Below, in pieces: positions 62,652 through 64,000 of a DNA stretch of 64,000 nt (the first letter of the stretch is position 1; the number at the start of each line of letters is the position of its first letter). This DNA is from an uncultured Bacteroidota bacterium (lineage in GTDB: Bacteria; Bacteroidota; Rhodothermia; Rhodothermales; Salinibacteraceae). The position numbers and the translations under genes were made by a program. The DNA lies in assembly GCA_913055845.1 (NCBI GenBank), contig CAJXKO010000001.1, forward strand, positions 1 to 64,000, written 5' to 3'. The notes beneath the pieces were generated by a model, which saw only the letters and a list, made by a program, of their open reading frames with translations, was not told the DNA's origin and searched no databases.

Positions 62652-63101
62652 CTACCCGGACTCCGGAATTACCTGAATGTCAAGCGTGGCGGTCACGTCG
62701 TGTCCCAGGTCGATGCTCGCCGTGTAGGCCCCGACAAACCGGATGTCCTCGTCGAGCTCAATATCGCGGCGGTCGATGTCGAACCCGCGGTTGGAGAGCT
62801 CGACCGCAATCTGCTGGGTGGTCACCGTGCCAAATATGCGGTTGTCTTCGCCCACCTTCGCGGTAAAGACAACCTGCATGTCTTCGAGCTCGTTCCTGAG
62901 CTCCTCGACCTGCTCTTTCTTCGCGGCCTCCTTGCGGGCCTGCTGGCGCTGCTCATCCCGGAGCTGGCGCACGGCTCCGTCGGTGGCCACGCGGGCCAGT
63001 CCTTGAGGAATCAGATAGTTGCGGCCGTAGCCGTCGGCCACCTCGTGGATTTCCCCCTTTTCGCCGAGGTGCTCCACATCGTCAAGTAGAATAATCTGCA
63101 T
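62652..63101 (-). CDS. rplI: 50S ribosomal protein L9
   Basis: 149 residues. 'MQIILLDDVEHLGEKGEIHEVADGYGRNYLIPQGLA' is the L9 N-terminal domain (shown in pieces of fewer than twenty residues elsewhere: 'LLDDVEHLGEKG', 'YGRNYLIPQGLA'), then a long connecting helix and the C-terminal domain with 'GTVTTQQIAVEL'. Structural protein at the L1 side of the large subunit. Last gene of the rpsF-rpsR-rplI set. Confidence 0.97.
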   Translation of the reverse strand: MQIILLDDVEHLGEKGEIHEVADGYGRNYLIPQGLARVATDGAVRQLRDEQRQQARKEAAKKEQVEELRNELEDMQVVFTAKVGEDNRIFGTVTTQQIAVELSNRGFDIDRRDIELDEDIRFVGAYTASIDLGHDVTATLDIQVIPESG

Positions 63102-63149
63102 AGTGCAATCGGGTCGGTGAAGTGGTGGAGACAGTTCGCCCGGGGTCGA

Positions 63150-63362
63150 TTACCGAATCGACTCGGACACGTAGGGCAGTAGGGCCAAATGCCGCGCACG
63201 CTTGATGGCCGTCGTAATCTGGCGTTGCACGCGGGCCGGCACACCGGTCACGCGACGGGGCAGGATCTTGCCCTGGTTGTTGATGAACTGCTCCAGGAAT
63301 TCGGTGTCCTTGTAGTCGACGTATTCAAGGTGCTCGTAATCAACGTCGTTTTGATCAGCCAT
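63150..63362 (-). CDS. rpsR: 30S ribosomal protein S18
   Basis: 70 residues, normal for the family, with an acidic N-terminus ('[18 protein letters not shown]'). The conserved core '[21 protein letters not shown]' (interrupted here for length) and the end '[14 protein letters not shown]' identify S18. Pairs with S6 on the small-subunit platform. Sits 48 bases before rplI. Confidence 0.97.
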   Translation of the reverse strand: MADQNDVDYEHLEYVDYKDTEFLEQFINNQGKILPRRVTGVPARVQRQITTAIKRARHLALLPYVSESIR

Positions 63363-63416
63363 GGGTCATCGTTGACTTGAATTCGGGGGACTCAGAGAGG
63401 GTCGAGAGGGGACGCG

Positions 63417-63800
63417 CTACTCGTCTTTGTCGGTCTCTTCCGCCGATTCCTCTTCGGCCTCCTGCGCACGGCGCTGCTTGCGCTTCTCGTAGTGGCGCTT
63501 CATCTTCGCATCCATGCGCAGGGTGAGGTAGCGCAGCACGTCGTCGTTCACTTCCAGTTCGCGTTCGAGCCGCTCGATCAGCGGGCCCGGGGCCTGGAAG
63601 TACATGTTGACGTAGTAGCCGCTGCGCTTGCGATCGATCTCGTAGGCGAGGCGCTGATTGCCCCACTCGTCGACCTCCAGGACATCACCGTCGTTGCTCT
63701 CGATGAGATGGTTGACCTTGCGGACAATGTCGTCCACTTGGTTCTGCTTGACGACCCCACTGATGACGTACGTGAGCTCGTACTGATATTTTTGTGCCAT
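63417..63800 (-). CDS. rpsF: 30S ribosomal protein S6
   Basis: 127 residues from the ATG at 63800; the frame upstream to 63914 is unconserved. 'YELTYVISGVVKQNQVDDIV', 'GNQRLAYEIDRKRSGYYVNMYF' and 'LRYLTLRMDAKMKRHYEKRK' are S6 landmarks; the last 25 residues are Glu/Asp-rich, a common S6 tail. First gene of rpsF-rpsR-rplI; no ssb gene lies between rpsF and rpsR. The leader carries a candidate hairpin at 63851. Confidence 0.97.
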   Translation of the reverse strand: MAQKYQYELTYVISGVVKQNQVDDIVRKVNHLIESNDGDVLEVDEWGNQRLAYEIDRKRSGYYVNMYFQAPGPLIERLERELEVNDDVLRYLTLRMDAKMKRHYEKRKQRRAQEAEEESAEETDKDE

Positions 63801-63850
63801 GTCGTGTGTGCAGGTCCCTATGGGATGATAATGATCATACCCCTCGTAGA

Positions 63851-63867
63851 ATTCCAGACGCCGGAAT
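63851..63867 (-). promoter_or_regulatory. rpsF leader hairpin (possible S6:S18 site)
   Basis: On the minus strand attcc and ggaat form a 5-bp stem around a 7-base loop, 51-67 bases before the rpsF ATG, with CCG at the stem-loop junction. Known S6:S18 autoregulatory leaders present a CCG next to a stem. A match this short could be chance. Confidence 0.3.
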
Positions 63868-64000
63868 GCGGAGGAGCAGGGAGAATTTTCCAGTCTGTAT
63901 GTACGACCGTCCACCCTCGAGGTCGCAGAAACGCCTTGAAAACAGGGTGAGGATTGCGGGCGCGAGGGAAATACCGCCTTGAAGAAGAGGTCAGAGCCCT

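Overview
The window is a GC-rich bacterial chromosome segment with densely packed genes, no rRNA or tRNA gene that I could find, no CRISPR array and no intact mobile element. Several gene contents point to the Bacteroidota/Rhodothermota side of the tree and, within it, to a Salinibacter-like halophile: proteins are strongly acidic (Asp/Glu-rich surfaces and linkers), starts lack Shine-Dalgarno sequences, the best promoter candidates fit the TTG-N19/20-TAnnTT pattern of that phylum, and there are lineage-typical items such as a half-size GT5 'glycogen synthase' next to a DUF4270-like lipoprotein, rpsF-rpsR-rplI without ssb, and a SUF system with SufT. The organism name is inference from reading, not a database result.

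Layout. 0.1-2.6 kb: TPR protein, anmK, small membrane protein. 2.6-6.5 kb: a sparse, hairpin-rich stretch with a degenerate HsdR_N-like protein and two small proteins (one DUF2513). 6.5-11.7 kb: GT5-half protein, DUF4270-like lipoprotein, outer-membrane barrel and TPR protein. 12-20 kb: eno, a DivIC/FtsB-like protein, a ROK kinase, LptD-like protein, sucC (reverse) and an LptF/LptG permease. 20-23.7 kb: cystathionine beta-synthase and a hybrid histidine kinase with a DUF3467 domain. 23.8-28.2 kb: two small proteins, rsgA and topA. 28.4-31.4 kb: dps, a glutaryl-CoA dehydrogenase-like enzyme, a small barrel protein. 31.4-36 kb: a NurA-type nuclease with two neighbours, a voltage-sensor-like membrane protein and a HemW-like protein without radical-SAM cysteines. 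36-37.7 kb: GNAT and two tandem DUF192 lipoproteins.

37.7-47.3 kb is the functional core: an A-type Fe-S carrier facing sufB-sufC-sufD-sufS-sufE-sufT, followed directly by an unusual AAA+/Fis regulator that lacks the GAFTGA loop. Together these genes mobilise sulfur (SufS/SufE), build clusters on the SufBCD scaffold, and hand them on (A-type carrier, SufT). Cystathionine beta-synthase (20.3 kb) and a cystathionine gamma-lyase/synthase (60.5 kb) supply the cysteine side of the same sulfur economy.

47.3-58.4 kb: TPM protein, zinc-ribbon/TPR protein, HU, an M1 peptidase fused to a beta-barrel, DUF4174, a FAD oxidoreductase, a YhdH-type oxidoreductase, a TonB-like protein and hppD. 58.7-64 kb: dnaA, the transsulfuration enzyme, an alpha/beta hydrolase and rplI-rpsR-rpsF. 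No cluster of DnaA boxes is visible around dnaA.

The most notable items are the GAFTGA-less regulator attached to the suf operon, the cysteine-less HemW paralogue, the peptidase-barrel fusion, and a recurring class of long imperfect intergenic hairpins.
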